From Amaranthus tricolor (taxonomy: Eukaryota > Streptophyta > Magnoliopsida > Caryophyllales > Amaranthaceae), in NCBI RefSeq assembly GCF_026212465.1, contig NC_080062.1, forward strand, positions 2,890,001-2,954,000: a DNA stretch of 64,000 bases, written 5' to 3'. Within the stretch, counting starts at the first letter, position 1; every line of letters starts with the position of its first letter. The notes beneath the pieces are model-generated. The model searched no databases. It saw nothing but the letters and a program-made list of their open reading frames with translations, and was not told the origin of the DNA. The translations under genes were made by a program, and so were the position numbers. Below are positions 10,209-23,505 of the stretch, piece by piece.

Positions 10209-13200
10209 ATGGCGTTTCTACTACAAGTTTATTCAATCCCATTCTCACGTACCTCCATCCGCTCACACGCTTTAGCCTTTACAATTTGTTCTCGTTCTTT
10301 TCTATCTTCTTCTTCTTCTTCTTCCTCTTCTTTCTCTACTATTCCAACTGCTACTACAATCAATAACTCAAATATCTTTAAAGTTTCATCTCAAATTTCA
10401 CAAACATCTCCTACAAGTGTGTCGCAATCTGATTCTCGAATTCTTCTGGGTATGTCTGAGCAAGAACTTCAACAACTTGCCCTCGATTTTGGACAGGTAA
10501 ATTTTGTAAGATTGAATATTTTGTGGAAGCCCTTGAATTATTTTTATTTTTTGATGTATTTAACGTTTGGGAATTTGTGGGTATTTAGCAAAGTTATCGA
10601 GGGAAGCAGATTTATCATCTTATTTACAAGAGGAAAGTGAAAGAGATTGAAGAATTCACCCAATGTATGTTTGATATCATGGGTTTTTTAATAAAAATGT
10701 TGGTGTTATTTTAGTTATGCATGTAAAATTGATTAAAAATGGGTATTTGTATGAATCAGCTGTTCCTAATTAGGTTATTTGATTGTATATGGAGGAAGTG
10801 CCACAGGTATTGAGGAATGAGATGCAAGAAGCAGGGTGGAAGGTGGGTCGATCTCCTGTGCATCATACTGTCACTGCTGCTGATGGCACAATCAAGGTTT
10901 GCGTTTAACACCTTAATACCCATGAATCATGATAGAGTATATAACATATCTTGTGGCTTGAACCATCCACTTAATCTTTTGGTTGAAGCCTCGGAATATG
11001 TTATATTACTCTATCAAGCTAATGGTTAAAGGCCATGTTATATACTCTATCAATTCATTTAGGTTATCTAGTGAATTACTTGTTTCTTTGTGTTTTTAGT
11101 TGTAATATGTTGTGCTATATTTACGCTTTTGGATTTGTATGTTTAGTTGGATTAATTGTGAAAAAATTGTTGTGTTAGAATTTTGAGTTATAGGTTGCAA
11201 TGCATATGTTTATGGGAATTGGAAATTTACTTCTTATAAATTGCTTGGGTTATTTGGAATTAGGGAAATATTTTCAACTTCTAGTGCTGTTTAGGTTGGT
11301 AATTTTCTTTGTTAGCGATGATTACCCACGTTAATATATTTTGGTTTATGTAGCTGAACCCATATTGTTGAGATTCAAGCCTTGCATTGTTATAATGTTG
11401 TGTCATGTGTGATCATGTCCAATTGTTATGGCACTTACTGTAATGTGAATTGTAATTCCTATTGCTTGCTGACCCATACCCATACTGGTGAATGGTGAGG
11501 AAAAAATTCCGCTTTGGGTGATGTTGACGAGAGGTAATAATGATTGGACCAATTGGTACTTGTTTTATAGATTTGATTTGGTTTCAAATCATCTTTTTTT
11601 TCTATCCCTGCAGCTACTTTTGAAGCTGGAAGATAACAGGTTGGTTGAAACAGTTGGCATACCAGTGAAAGATGATGAGAAGGGTTCAATGCGTCTTACG
11701 GCTTGTGTTTCATCACAGGTCATTTTCTAAAATATGCCTTTTTGGGATGATTTTTTAGTGTCACTTCAAAATCGTCTTCATGTGCATCAATGAATATCAC
11801 TTGATTGTGCCTATGATCTTCTTTGTGTGATGCTGCTACGATCTTATACCTTTCATGTTGGATTATTGGATTAGGTTGGTTGCCCATTACGATGCTCGTT
11901 TTGTGCTACTGGGAAGGGAGGTTTCTCAAGAAACCTTAAGAAACATGAAATTGTCGAACAGGTTTGTTCAATCTGTTTCCATTTTATTGAAAAACTATAC
12001 TTTTACTACAAAGCATGGTCATATTACTTAGGAGGAATTTTTCTTAATAAAATTAAAAGCCGCAACTTGCAAGAGCTTCTCATTAGATCTATCTTTGGCG
12101 TTTTTATTTTTGTTTCATATAGTTATTTTTTAGTGTTCCTTGTCATACTTGTGCCTAAAATCAAAAACTATTGAAGCCTGAATGGTATATTTGATTATTG
12201 TACGATGTGATAAGTTAGTTTACCTTTAATAAGCATATGAATTGCCTTTTTGCCTTTCAGGTCTTGGCTATAGAAGATGTTTTTGGCCATCGCGTCACAA
12301 ATGTTGTTTTCATGGGAATGGGTGAGCCAATGCTCAACTTAAAATCTGTTGTTGAAGCACATCGATGTTTGAATAAGGTAAGTAGTGTCTCATCATGTTT
12401 TCATTTGAATGTGTCTCCGGCCCACATGTAAATACAGGGGCGGAGCAAAATTGACAAATTTTGTTAAAAGCCCTATGCAATTATTAAAATTTAGATATTT
12501 TTCTAATAATTTTGTATCTTTAAAAACTAAAAATATACTACGTAATTTATTATTGAGGCCCCAAAATTTTCGGGGCCTCGTGCGGTCGAACTTGTTGAAC
12601 ATGCTCAAAACCTCCCTTGTGTAAAATACGTAAAATTGGCTCAAAAGCTAATGAAAATCAGTTATTTTTGTGGCAATAATGGTCAGGTTATCAATATACA
12701 TCACCTAATTGCACTTTAAGCCAAGAGCAATTTACCCTTGTTTAGTCTGAAATCAGAATCAATGACCCTCATGTATCTTAGGAGATATATTGTAACACCC
12801 CGGCCTCTCGGACCGCCGGTGATTACTCATGGAGACTGTAGACTGGCCTCACAGACCAACACAAGTCTTTCCAGCGCACTTTGGCCTCATTCGTGCGCGC
12901 CCGGGAAAATTTTCCAGGAGGTCAGCCATCCTAAGATTGCTTCCCACCAAGCACGCTTAACTGTGGAGTTCTTAGCAAATGGGCTCCCATGAAAAGAAGA
13001 TGCACCTTGTTGATATGAGTAGTCTATCAATCCTTTTTCATGCTAAATCCGGGGTATCACATATATAGAGGGATTTATTACACCATTTCTAGTATTTTTC
13101 CTAGAATTTCCTAAATATACAGGTTCAACGGAAAATTGCATAGCATTGCTAAACAGATGGTTGATATTGTGAAGACTTCGCTAACTATTCTGTGAAACTC

Positions 13201-16200
13201 TATGATTCGGTGAAAATCTAATTTTGACTATGTCTTAATATTTCAGGACATTGAAATTGGGCAAAGAATGATCACTATATCGACTGTGGGAGTTCCTAAT
13301 ACAATCAAGAGATTGGCTTCGTACAAACTTCAATCCACGTTAGCCATCAGGTTTACCTCCAATTACCATGAGAATGCTTGTAAAATATATTTGGGAATAT
13401 TCTGTGTTTTATCATATTTCTGTTGTACTTTAAACTTTGACTTACTTAGTTACATGTTTATCTTCTCTTGTGCTTACTTATTAGTTGTCTTGAATGCACT
13501 AGGAATAGTAGCACCTTCTTCACATGTTACCCTGAAGCTAATTTCATAAACAATAAGTCGGTTTCCACGTAATATGAATCCTGTTATGCCAGTAATTCAG
13601 GAGCTGGGACTGCTAAATACTCGTAAACTTATTTATGCGTAATGAAGTTTGTTGACCAGAATTTGAGTTTTTTATTGAACAGTTCAACCCTTTAGAAGTG
13701 TTGATGTAGATTGCAAACACCCTTGTGAGAGTGCTTTAAAGGCTCAAAGACTTCCCTTTGGTTCTTTTTAGGATTTGTAAAAGGTTGGCTTTTAGAAAGG
13801 ATCATACTAGGAAGATGAGATTTGTGGAATTGCGAATCATATGATGGATGAGTGGAGATACCTTTAGGAATTATTGAAACGAAAATATAAGGGTTTAGGA
13901 GTTGTGAATATTGAGGAAAAGATGAAAGATCATTGTTTAAGCTGGTTTGGACACGTGTAAAGACCGGGTATTAGCAAAGGTAGATCGAAAGTTGGAACTC
14001 GGGAGACTAAAAAATAAGGTGAGGAAGACTGAAGATGACTTGGAGGACATGAGTGGAAAAGGATATGAAGGATCCAGACTTTCAAATTGAGATGGTGGAA
14101 AATCAAAATGCATGGAGAAGAAAAATCCTTGTGGACAACCGTTGGAACTGATATATTGGTTCATGTAGCTGACCCTAATCTTTTGGGATTAAAGCTCTGG
14201 AATTGTTGTTGTATTATCGATAGTCCTTTTTTTATGTGACTTATGGTCTTTACACTTTACTAAGGCTTTTTGTTGAGTGACCCAAGGTTTTTTTTGGCAA
14301 GTTATTGCTTATTCCCTCAGGCCCAGGTAATCTTAAGATGCCATTTGGAGGCTGAAATATGTCTTTAGTGTATTAATTTATACTCTTGGCGGGGGTGGTG
14401 GTGGTGGTTGGCAATATACTGTGAAATTGATGTTGTTTTTAGACTTTTTTGCTCACCAGGTCTCACTGCTCCTACTTTGATTTATACTCTTGAAAATCTA
14501 TTGGTTCATTTTTGGGATTGTTGTTATAAGTACTATATCTGTCTTAGAGAAACATTGCATAGCTTTTTAAGTGCTTGAAAGACTTACTTGGAATTTCCAT
14601 CTAGGCAATGAGGTTACAAAAGGATGTCGTAACTCATAGCTGTTATAACATTTGATATTACTTTTTCTTAAGCCAATTCAAAATTATTCTCATCTATGGT
14701 CGATATTTTGAAGCCAATTTTATCTAGATTGGAAATCATAACTCAAGAACTATTACATATAGTGCAAAAACAAGACCACATCACTGTATTGTGATTATTG
14801 TAAAGGTTTTTGAGTTAATGCAGCCAAAATATAGGCCGCACAGACCGCGAAATCCGTTTCTCGACCGTTACCGAAACCATATTTTTGCACTATGTTTTTA
14901 CATGCATCGAGTGATTTAGGGTATTCATGTGTAATTGGTCATGTGTATTTGATACCTTTACGTTTCTAGGATTTGCACCAAACACCCATCCAAAGCTTTT
15001 ATTTTTATGATCTTTCCTTCAGCAAGGTTTGATCTTTAATACCAACGGTGAGGCCATGTACTAATATTATTAAATTTCTTCCAGTTAAAAGGCATTGTAT
15101 GATACCCCTCCCATTATCTCTTTTGTGGTGTGCTGCTGAAGAATAGTAAATTCATTTCTTAGAGATACACAGAAAAATGTTTTTTCCCTTGAATTACTCC
15201 ATTGTTCCAACGAGAAAGCATCCAAATGATTTCATTGTATTGTATTTTTAGTGGATGAAGGAATTGGGATGGAGAATAAGACAAAATACAAGTGGATGGT
15301 AGAAATGTGGTTAAGATGGAGAGAGAAAATAAGTATACGAATGAAATTAAAAGAAACAGAGTGGGACCAATAACTCCATTGTTCCAACGAGAAAGCATCC
15401 AAATGATTTCATTGTATTGTATTTTTAGTTCTACACTATTTTCTATATCCCCAATTCCCCAGAATGTTTTTTTCCATGGCTTGTTTTCGAGCAGCCTTGG
15501 TTGATTAGGATTACGTTTGAGTATCTCTTAACTGTCCCTGCCCCTGATGGGGCAGAACCGACGTCTAGAGGTGTCAATGTTTTCTAACTGACTTTTCACT
15601 GTAACTTGTGCGACAGCTTGCATGCACCAAACCAGAAACTTAGAGAAAAGATCGTGCCAAGTGCAAAAGCATACCCCCTGGAAGCATTGATGCAAGATTG
15701 CCGGGGTTACTTCCTTGAAACTAATCGACGAGTGTCTTTTGAGTATACTCTCTTAGGTACTGCATTTTTTACCTTAAATTGGCACTTGAGTGCGAGGAAA
15801 ATTTGACTAATCGATGTCTGTTTCAGCTGGTGTAAATGACTCGGTCGAGCAAGCAATAGAACTTGCCGACCTACTGCATCAATGGGGACGAGGTCATCAT
15901 GTTAACCTCATACCTTTCAATCCGATTGAAGGCTCTGAGTACAAACGGCCTCACCGAAAGGCGGTATGTTTTTAATCTCTTTTGGTGGGGTCCTCTTACT
16001 TCACCTGTTTTCCTTTTTTCCTTAAGAATTTTAACAACTTAAGTTTTGGTAGTGCAATAGCATCTCCATGCCCCTTTGTAGGTCCGCCACTGGTAACTAG
16101 GTTAGACTATAAAAATTAACGGAGTAGGAACGGATCATCGAACATCTTTTCGATGCTTCTATATAATTGTATTATATTGGGTTTTTCTTAGTAAAGGTAT

Positions 16201-16556
16201 TTTCGGAAGAAAACCCTTTGAAATTGGATAAATTTTCCATATGAGATCGGGATATCTTGACTTGGGGAGGGGCCATTTGAGGAGACGATCATACAACTGT
16301 AGGAAGCAGCTGCAGCGCCTTTCTTACGTTACTTGAACACCAATATCGACTAGATTGCACTTATGTTTTATACACTTTTCAGATCCACGCGTTTTCCGCT
16401 GCTCTGGAGTCCCGCAACATAACCACTAGTGTACGTCAGACTAGGGGTTTCGATGCAAGCGCAGCTTGCGGACAGCTGAGGAACAAATTCCAAAAGACAC
16501 CTCTGCTTAGAGACAAAGAAATCGAGCAATCTGGAGATGTTGCTTTTGCTTGTTGA
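10209..16556 (+). CDS. RlmN-type radical SAM RNA methyltransferase, organellar
   Basis: Ten exons: 10209-10496, 10589-10664, 10799-10896, 11614-11718, 11875-11961, 12261-12377, 13247-13350, 15617-15756, 15827-15963, 16383-16556. All are GT-AG and in phase, giving 441 aa. RlmN transfers a methyl group to C2 of adenine in 23S rRNA (A2503 in E. coli) and in tRNA. Visible hallmarks: CPLRCSFC (Cys192/196/199, the CX3CX2C cluster for the 4Fe-4S centre), [22 protein letters not shown]. The two mechanistic cysteines are present: Cys185 in TACVSSQ and Cys413 in SAACGQL. The first about 60 residues are Ser/Thr/Arg-rich with few acidic residues and a poly-Ser run, as in plastid or mitochondrial transit peptides. 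Which organelle cannot be told. Introns 3, 6 and 7 contain transposon sequence but all coding exons are clean. Confidence 0.93.
10933..11049. mobile_element. Foldback MITE, family A, copy 2 (RlmN intron 3)
   Basis: Starts tagagtatataacatatct and ends with the inverted string atgttatatactctatc. An extra internal end-like string (atgttatattactctatc) suggests an internal rearrangement. Compare 4068-4198 and 62007-62131. Confidence 0.65.
12791..13061 (-). mobile_element. Cassandra TRIM solo LTR (5S rRNA-derived LTR)
   Basis: A 271-bp LTR with ends tgtgatacccc / ggggtgttaca when read on the minus strand, flanked by a perfect 5-bp duplication tatat (12786-12790 and 13062-13066). The minus strand carries a clear 5S rRNA-like stretch (about 12990-12913): gaactccacagttaagcg, tgcttgg, cttaggatgg, tgacctcctgg. 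These correspond to the 5S internal promoter boxes (A, IE, C). This is the hallmark of Cassandra. No second LTR or internal region is present, so it is a solo LTR. It sits antisense in RlmN intron 6. Confidence 0.93.
13800..14216 (+). mobile_element. RTE-type LINE, 3' fragment (RlmN intron 7)
   Basis: Degraded 3' end of an RTE-clade non-LTR retrotransposon, sense to the host gene. A decayed frame matches the end of the RTE protein, with a ...RFVELRI...WMSGDT-like stretch and later SWFGHV. It ends cttttgggattaaagctctg followed by a gttgttgtatt tail. The 45740-46316 copy is a close relative. Non-functional. Confidence 0.7.
14758..14894. mobile_element. MITE family B, copy 1 (RlmN intron 7)
   Basis: Starts atagtgcaaaaac and ends with the inverted string tttttgcactatg. 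The interior has cgaccgttaccgaaacc, similar in composition to the longer copies at 48596-48834 and 56941-57163. Confidence 0.6.
15194..15429 (+). repeat. 57-bp direct repeat pair in RlmN intron 7
   Basis: The same block of about 57 bp, from actccattgttccaacgaga to gtattgtatttttagt, occurs at about 15195-15252 and about 15372-15429. The copies are nearly identical and separated by about 118 bp of purine-rich sequence. It is either a recent local duplication or the trace of a transposition event. Confidence 0.75.
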
Positions 16557-17860
16557 TGAATTACATTACATTCATTATTAAACTTCCGCTATAGAAACGA
16601 AGGACACGAAAGGCCGTTTGCAACAGCCGATGCCCTATAATGGTGCGCATTTCGGGCTTCAGCTGCCCATCTTGGCAATTTTCGATTGTGGAATTGTTCC
16701 GAGGGCGAGTTCTATAAATGTTGTTGATATTATTGATCATGATAAAGTAATCCTCAATGGTGAAACCGAGCTCAAAGATCTGCTACAGATGGACTTACGG
16801 ACCGTAACATGATCCCTTGAGAAAGCTAAGCTTGAATTTTGAAGGTTGTGTACACTATACACTTGTGTAATAGTAAGCATAGAATGAACTATCTATATTC
16901 TAAATTACTTTGTATACACAATACAACTTGTATTTTGGAGTGAATTTGAGTAAATTTATGACAAGTTCAAATTAAGGCTCACATAGAAGTATACTTCTAT
17001 ATGTTAACTTTTTATAAAATACAAATTTTTAGCTTTTTTTATTAGAGAAGTAGTTTTAAAAGGTTGGTCAAATGATTACTTAGCTCAATTTAAAAGTATC
17101 TTAAAAAAGAATTTGTGACAATTATTTTAATTTTTTTCTTCTTATTACTAATTTTATTTTACTCACTTTATTCTTATATTCTTCTCTCCTCCAAATGGAA
17201 ATCTCAGAGAGTTATTCTATTTTGGAACATGTTTTACAATCATTAACAACTCAACATTAGAATCATTCATCCTTGGTTCTTTCCCTTATTTTATAAGGAA
17301 AGACTAAATATGATTAGAGGCCTTCTTATTATCTCACTTAAAAAGATAATGTCTTGGCCTCTTGGGTTTCATTCTCACCAAGGCCTTCTTTTTTCGCCTA
17401 ATATTTCTACTTGCTAAATATTCTTCATCAATTAATGTTGTTTTGCAATATTTCTATATGTATAATGTAATAGTCGAGTGAAATTTATTTAATTCTTTTT
17501 AATGCATATATTTTCATAATATTGACTTTTTAGAATTATTAACGAAATTAAAATTATACATTTAATAGCGTATTTTTTACTAATAACTAATCAAAAAACT
17601 AGAGGGACCGAGATTGTTTATTCGAGCCATCAGGTCAATTTCGAAATGTTTTGGGTCAGTTCAAATTCATATCTCGTGTTTACATTAATTTATATATATT
17701 TTGAATTCATTTTGAAATTAAGTCAAATTAAATTCGGTTTAAAAGGTCAATTATATATTAAATCGTCGAATCCGTTTTCTAATACCAGTAAAAGGGAGTA
17801 TATTTATGATAGACATTTTAGTTGACTTGAGACTTAGTTTTAAATAAATTTTCGTTCGCT
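16557..17860. other. RlmN 3' UTR and intergenic sequence
   Basis: About 300 bp of GC-richer sequence after the stop is the likely RlmN 3' UTR. The rest is AT-rich with no gene seen. Around 17600-17760 there are strings of the ggtcaatttcgaaatg type, similar in composition to other low-copy repeats near 1724-1880 and 54750-54910. Confidence 0.55.
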
Positions 17861-17870
17861 TTTTATATAA
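17861..17870 (+). promoter_or_regulatory. TATA box of the SR protein gene
   Basis: The string ttttatataa is followed about 30 bp later by a pyrimidine-rich likely start region (about 17890-17945). A 5' UTR intron follows (17982-18752, tttcag|gtatgg to tttttcag|ggcac), ending 8 bp upstream of the ATG. Confidence 0.6.
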
Positions 17871-18760
17871 GTCACCGTCTCTCCTTTGTTCCCCTTTGTG
17901 AACTAATCGTTCAATTTCTTTCTCCTATCGCTTTCTCTCTCTACTGAACTACTCAGTTTTTAAAGTTCAATCCAATTTCAGGTATGGTAACAATTGTCAA
18001 ATTATTTCGCTTTCTTCTTTCAAACAATCATATATACTACAAATTTTCTTTTTTTTTTCTCTCTAATTTATCGATTACGAAACCCTAATTGTCGTTTTTT
18101 TCCTCCTTTTTTCGGTTAGAAAATTTAATATTTTTGCGCAATTTTTTACTGAACATACTGTCTGTATCATCTAGATTTTGATCAGGGTGGTGATTTATTT
18201 GTTATGGTTCTTGATTAGAGATCGATGTTATGATATTGAGCCTTTTTCGATACGAAATTGTTGCGCGGTTTAAGATATTCTATTCTAAGAACATGAGCTG
18301 GTTGTGAATTTTGATATAATAAAAGGATAACATTTTAATTTTTTGATTGATTGCGTTATTTAGAGCACTCTAGGTTAGTAGGAGTTGATTGAGGAACAAA
18401 ACTCATAATCATTATTGTGTATATATCAATCAGCTAACCAGTTAGCTGTTGGTTTAATGGGTCTTGTTATTGATTTCAAATTAATGGCTCTTATTAATAG
18501 ACTTTTTCTATTATTTGTGTATGAAATGAGTTTTATTTCAGAAATTTTACTTTGGTCTATTGATGTATGGATTTTTATGGAATGCTTTTCCTGTTAGTTG
18601 TTTGAGTTTAGCAGTTTCCTATACTCATAGTCTTATTTGTTATTAACCCATACTTTTGGTGATTGGTTGTTGAGACTTTAGCATACTTTAGTTGGGAACT
18701 CAAAATTCATTGTTGATCTAGAATGATAATTGATGGAAGTATACTTTTTCAGGGCACATC

Positions 18761-21700
18761 ATGAGGAGGTACAGCCCGGGGTATTACAGTCCCCCAAGAA
18801 GGGGATATAGTAATCGTGGAAGGAGTCCACCAAGAGGTGGTTATAGCCCGCCGAGGCGGGGTTATAGTCCTCCAATAAGAGGATATGGTGGCGGTGGTGG
18901 TGGTTTTGGAAGACGCAAGGACTCAAATAATGGAAGTTTGTTGGTTCGTAACATTCCTTTGGACTGCAGGTAAACTATTGTAAAGTTATCAATGGTTTGC
19001 ATTGTCATTTTCTTCTTGTCTTATTCATTTTTCTGATATAGATATAGATTTCTCGCTTCTATACAGCAAATGGATGACTTTTAGTTGTGTTCGTATTGCA
19101 GACCTGAGGAACTTCGAGTCCCTTTTGAAAGATTTGGGCCTGTTCGTGATGTATATATTCCAAAGGATTATTATACAGGGTGAGCTTTTTCCTTTTTGCT
19201 GTGTATTTGTAAACTTATTATGGTCAAGAGTCTATGGTCGTACTTGTCTTTCGGTTTGTAATTCTGATGCTGTAAATCATGTTATGAGAATTATTTTATT
19301 TTGCTGATGATAGGTGTCATGTATGTGGCATAGTCTTGTGTTATTTTCCTGAAAATAACATTATTGGGATGAGTGTATAATGTGTCTTGTTGTGGTTAAA
19401 TTTATTTGATGGATCATTGTGGCATTGCTCTGGATAGTGATCAACTGATTAGGTAAAGTAATCATAATCTTTCTAGGCATTCCTCTTTGATTACTGATTA
19501 GGTGTTCTTCAAATGTTTTTGGGCTTTCCTCTTTAAATCGTAGTAAAATGTTTTTTTGAACTGGTTTGTCAGGGGGTATATTGGTTTGAAGCCAAACAAG
19601 CCCAAGCCCCACTTTTGATGAAGACCTACTGTATATGATTGTTAACATATTGCCTGCCAAGTATTTAGGAGTAATTTTAAAAGAAGAATCTTCCTATAAG
19701 AAGAAAATTATGTGATGATTCATTTTAAAGACGCTTGATGAAGAAGATGATTGATTTTTGATGAAATGAAGACAAGATGCCAAGAAATTAGTGTTATCCA
19801 GAGTACAAGAATTTCTTTTGTAATCAAGTGCTTCTTTTTTATATGCCCATATGAAGAATTTCAAGTCACATTCATTTGAGGTTGCTATTCTCATTTGTTT
19901 TGATTGCGAATGGAAAATTGGTAGTGGCTTAATGTTAAGGAAGAACCTTGGTAGATCGAAAAAGAGGTATATGTAATTACATTATGGTCATGCATCACTC
20001 ACTGCAGCGTGTCTAACATTTTCTTGAATTGTATGAGCTGCTTTGCTTAACTTCATTTATACACTGGCACACAGGGAACCTCGTGGCTTTGCCTTTGTGC
20101 AGTTTGTGGACTCGTACGATGCTTCAGAAGCTCAATATCACATGAACAGGCAGATTTTTGCTGGACGGGAGATAACCGTAGTAGTTGCTTCAGAATCAAG
20201 AAAACGGCCTGAAGAAATGCGCAGGAGAACCAGGCAGAGGTACGCACACCTATCCCATTTGGTCCTGACTTCCTGCTGTATGAATCCTTTATTATACTTT
20301 ATTTTTCTTCTATGATTGTAGTCTTATTTCTTGCATCTTGTACAGAAGCGGTGGTCCTAGATACGGTGCTCGAAGATCACCTGCTTACAGTAAGTTTTTG
20401 GTCTTAAGCTTATCATTTATGTCCTTTATACTCTTTTCGGTGGTCGATTATCTGCTAGAGTTCTTTTCCTGTTTACTAATGTAAGGTCTCTTGACTTTTT
20501 ATTTATAAGATTCCTCGGATTTTTCATGTGTTGTCTTGAAGTGGTGAATTTCTAATTCATATTGGTCTAAGATTTAGTTAAAAATTTCCCTGGTATTGGA
20601 TCTATATGATTGGTAGATATGACTGTACTGCATTGTGCCAATGTGGTTTTGATGGCGTTGGCCGTTTGGGTCAATTGTATGATGTTGCTTGGTATCCTGT
20701 ATTTGGCTGTTTAATGCTGTCCATGGTGTAAATTTCATTCTGTTCCTTTGCTGAGTGAACCTGATGATTCATATAATTCTTGATAACTATGCATTTAATG
20801 TCATAGTTTATCCATTTTAACTATTGCAAATGCAATTCACATCATTTTCGGTTGGGGTTGTCTTTCTTTTAGACCTTGGTTGTAAAGTTTTCTGGGCCAA
20901 CATTGTTAAGTATAGCTCGTCATCAAAAGGTCAATATTCAGGCTGGTTGGGAATTTATCTTGCTTCTCACAATTGAGGTGGCTATTGAACTAAGGGTTGA
21001 GGTCAAACTCTTGGCTTTTTCTGCAGTCATGGCCTTTTAATGATCTTTTTTAATCTATTTTTGTTTAGTTTGCTGCATGATATTACTCTTGCAATGTAGA
21101 AGGCTGCATTGTTTGTGTACCCTGATAAATGTGCTGCTAAACTCTAGCATAGTATTTGATTCTGTCCAAAAGTTATTAAAGTTTGACGATTTTTCTGTTT
21201 GATTGGGATGAGAATTTCTAACATTTTTTTCAACTTGTTTCATCTCTCGATCTAGCTGAATATGAACAATTTATTCCTGGATAGGCTATATTGCAATCTA
21301 TCATGTATGGAAGGCTATCTGCTTTTGTATGCAAGGGTCGGTTGGGGTCATAAGTCATGAATTTTTCTATTTGCTGAGATACCCAGTCTTTAGTTGAGAT
21401 GTTTCTGTTTTACGTTCATGCTCAACCTTTGACTGATATCATATTTATGTTGTGCTGCCAGGACGTTCTCGTTCGCGATCAGTTTCTCGTTCACGTTCGC
21501 CTCCCTATCACTCTGTTTCTAGAGGGGGTCATCACTCGAGGTACGTTATAAATGCTGTTTATTTGAATCATTTCTTACTGATTTTTACTGAAGAGAGATG
21601 GTTAGTTTGGATGCTAATGTCTTACTTTTCAGATCTTATTCTCCTTCTCCAAGAAGACGTGAGGAGTATTCGGCTTCCCCCACTCGAAGACCTGTTGATA

Positions 21701-22331
21701 AATCAGGATCACCCAGGGAATCTCCTCGTGGAGATGTCCATAGATCATATACTCCTGATCATGAAAATGGGTATGATAAACTTTTTTTGTTGCTATTTTC
21801 TTGGTTTAATTGATGCTCATTATTTTTTTAAGGAAAAACCGACATTAATAATTCAACCTTTCACCCATCCGTTGTGAATAGTTTTACCTTTGAATTATTT
21901 TATAATAATCTAACCTTTGCCCTTAATTTGCTATTAGCATAACCTTTTATTTTATAATAATTCAACATTTGACCTTAGCTTGCTATCAGCATATCCTATT
22001 AATATGCTGACAACAAACTAAGGGCAAAGATTAATTTATTAACAAATAATTTAAAGTTGAAATTATTCATGGCGCATGGGTAAAGGTTAAGGTTGATTTA
22101 TTAACAAATAATCCAAGGTTGAAATTTTTTATGATAAGCAATCGAGTGAGCCACTGAGGTATTAGCTGGCATATTTAGGCTTACTGGGTTCCTGTGCTAT
22201 TTTACTGTTGCAGTAAAGCGAAATATGAAGCCGAAGAAGGAGGTCACAGAGATTCTCAAAGGCGTGTTTCAAGATCACCGTCTGGCTCAAGATCTCGATC
22301 AGCAGATGGTTCACCTGCGCTAAGTAGATAA
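18761..22331 (+). CDS. SCL30: SC35-like SR splicing factor, SCL30-type
   Basis: Seven coding exons: 18761-18969, 19102-19179, 20075-20239, 20346-20389, 21462-21540, 21633-21770, 22214-22331; all GT-AG and in phase, 276 aa. The N-terminus MRRYSPGYYSPPRRGY with RGYSPP-type repeats is the charged extension that defines the plant SCL group. One RRM follows (about 58-138) with RNP2 LLVRNI (60-65) and RNP1 RGFAFVQF (99-106), then a C-terminal RS domain (SRSRSP, SRSPSGSRSRS). SR proteins bind pre-mRNA in the nucleus and steer splice-site choice. The overall match is closest to Arabidopsis SCL30. The 895-bp intron 2 is long for this gene, and SCL genes often have alternatively spliced long introns; no transcript evidence is available here. 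Confidence 0.93.
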
Positions 22332-23505
22332 ACGATTGTCGAGACGAAGAAATCCATGCTTTGTGTTTGATTCAGTTTACATTTGATATCCAGAACGGTT
22401 TAGAATTTGCATGTTTTCTAATATCAATGCTTCGTGTGAGTCCCAAGTAATTAAGTTTTCTATTGTACCCAAATTATCAAATGCTCTTTAGAAAAATTTA
22501 ACACACTCGTTCGTTTGTTAAACTTGGCTGTATTACTTTTAGCATTGGACTTTTACTCATTATCCCTACCAATTTTTTTTTTCTGACTATCTTATATGTA
22601 TTTTTTTTCCTCCATTTATTTTTATTTTATTTTATTTTATTTTATTTTTTTACTAAATTTAGACTATCACGTCCACAAGTATGTAGGCGATTTTAATTTT
22701 TATCTGAACTTAATTCATTCAACTGGTTTCTTAAGAGACCGTCTCTTTGGGAGACGTATGTCAAGTTGAATTCAATAAAGATTAATATCTGCTTACCGTA
22801 TCTATAATGTCAACTTGTACTATCCTTAATGCTTACTTATCATATCCTTAATGCCTATTTCAATATCGTAAATGTCTACTTACATCATTTTTAATGCCTA
22901 TTTATAATATTTTAAAAAAAATATATAATGGGCGGTCCAAATGAGAAGAAACCTCTCACAAGAATTTGTGTAATTCATGAGCTCTCGTATTAGTCTTTGT
23001 GGACAAAATCTAAATGCTCTTCCAAGCCTTCATTGTAGTATTTTAAAAAGTTAGATTTTAGAAGCATCAAATCTTATCTAAGTTGGAGTAAGTAATGTCT
23101 TTTTTGGTAAGGATTTAGGATAGAATCTTAATTTGTCCTCCCCTTCTCTCGGCTTATGCAGTGATAAAAAATTTTAAAATTTTATCTCATGAATGATCAT
23201 TATAACACAGATTGTTCATGTCAAAATCTCATATTTTTGCTTGAAAAATGTGGTCGTACTTCATTAGAAAATTTATCAAAAGAAATCGGTCAATATTTTT
23301 TACAAAAAAATTGTTTAATTTATTTGGACTATTAAATTATATGCAATTCTTTTATATTAAGTTGCAGTCCGTACATCAAATTTACAACCAAGTGTCAATG
23401 AAAAACTATACTTTGTTATAATTAACAAGTAACAAATAAAATAATGTATCATGCCTTATTTTGTAACCTTTAATATTGTTTAAGTATTAAATAATTTATA
23501 TTGTT
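22332..23505. other. SCL30 3' UTR and AT-rich intergenic sequence
   Basis: Likely 3' UTR for the first 150-200 bp, then a (TTTTA)n tract (about 22613-22652). About 22728-22985 has MITE-like ends (ttaagagaccgtctctttgg left, cctctcacaagaatttgtg right). No gene seen. Confidence 0.5.

Noticed and set aside
12913..12990. Stand-alone 5S rRNA gene
   Set aside because: The similarity covers only part of 5S, lies inside an LTR with a target duplication and is diverged; it is the 5S-derived part of Cassandra.
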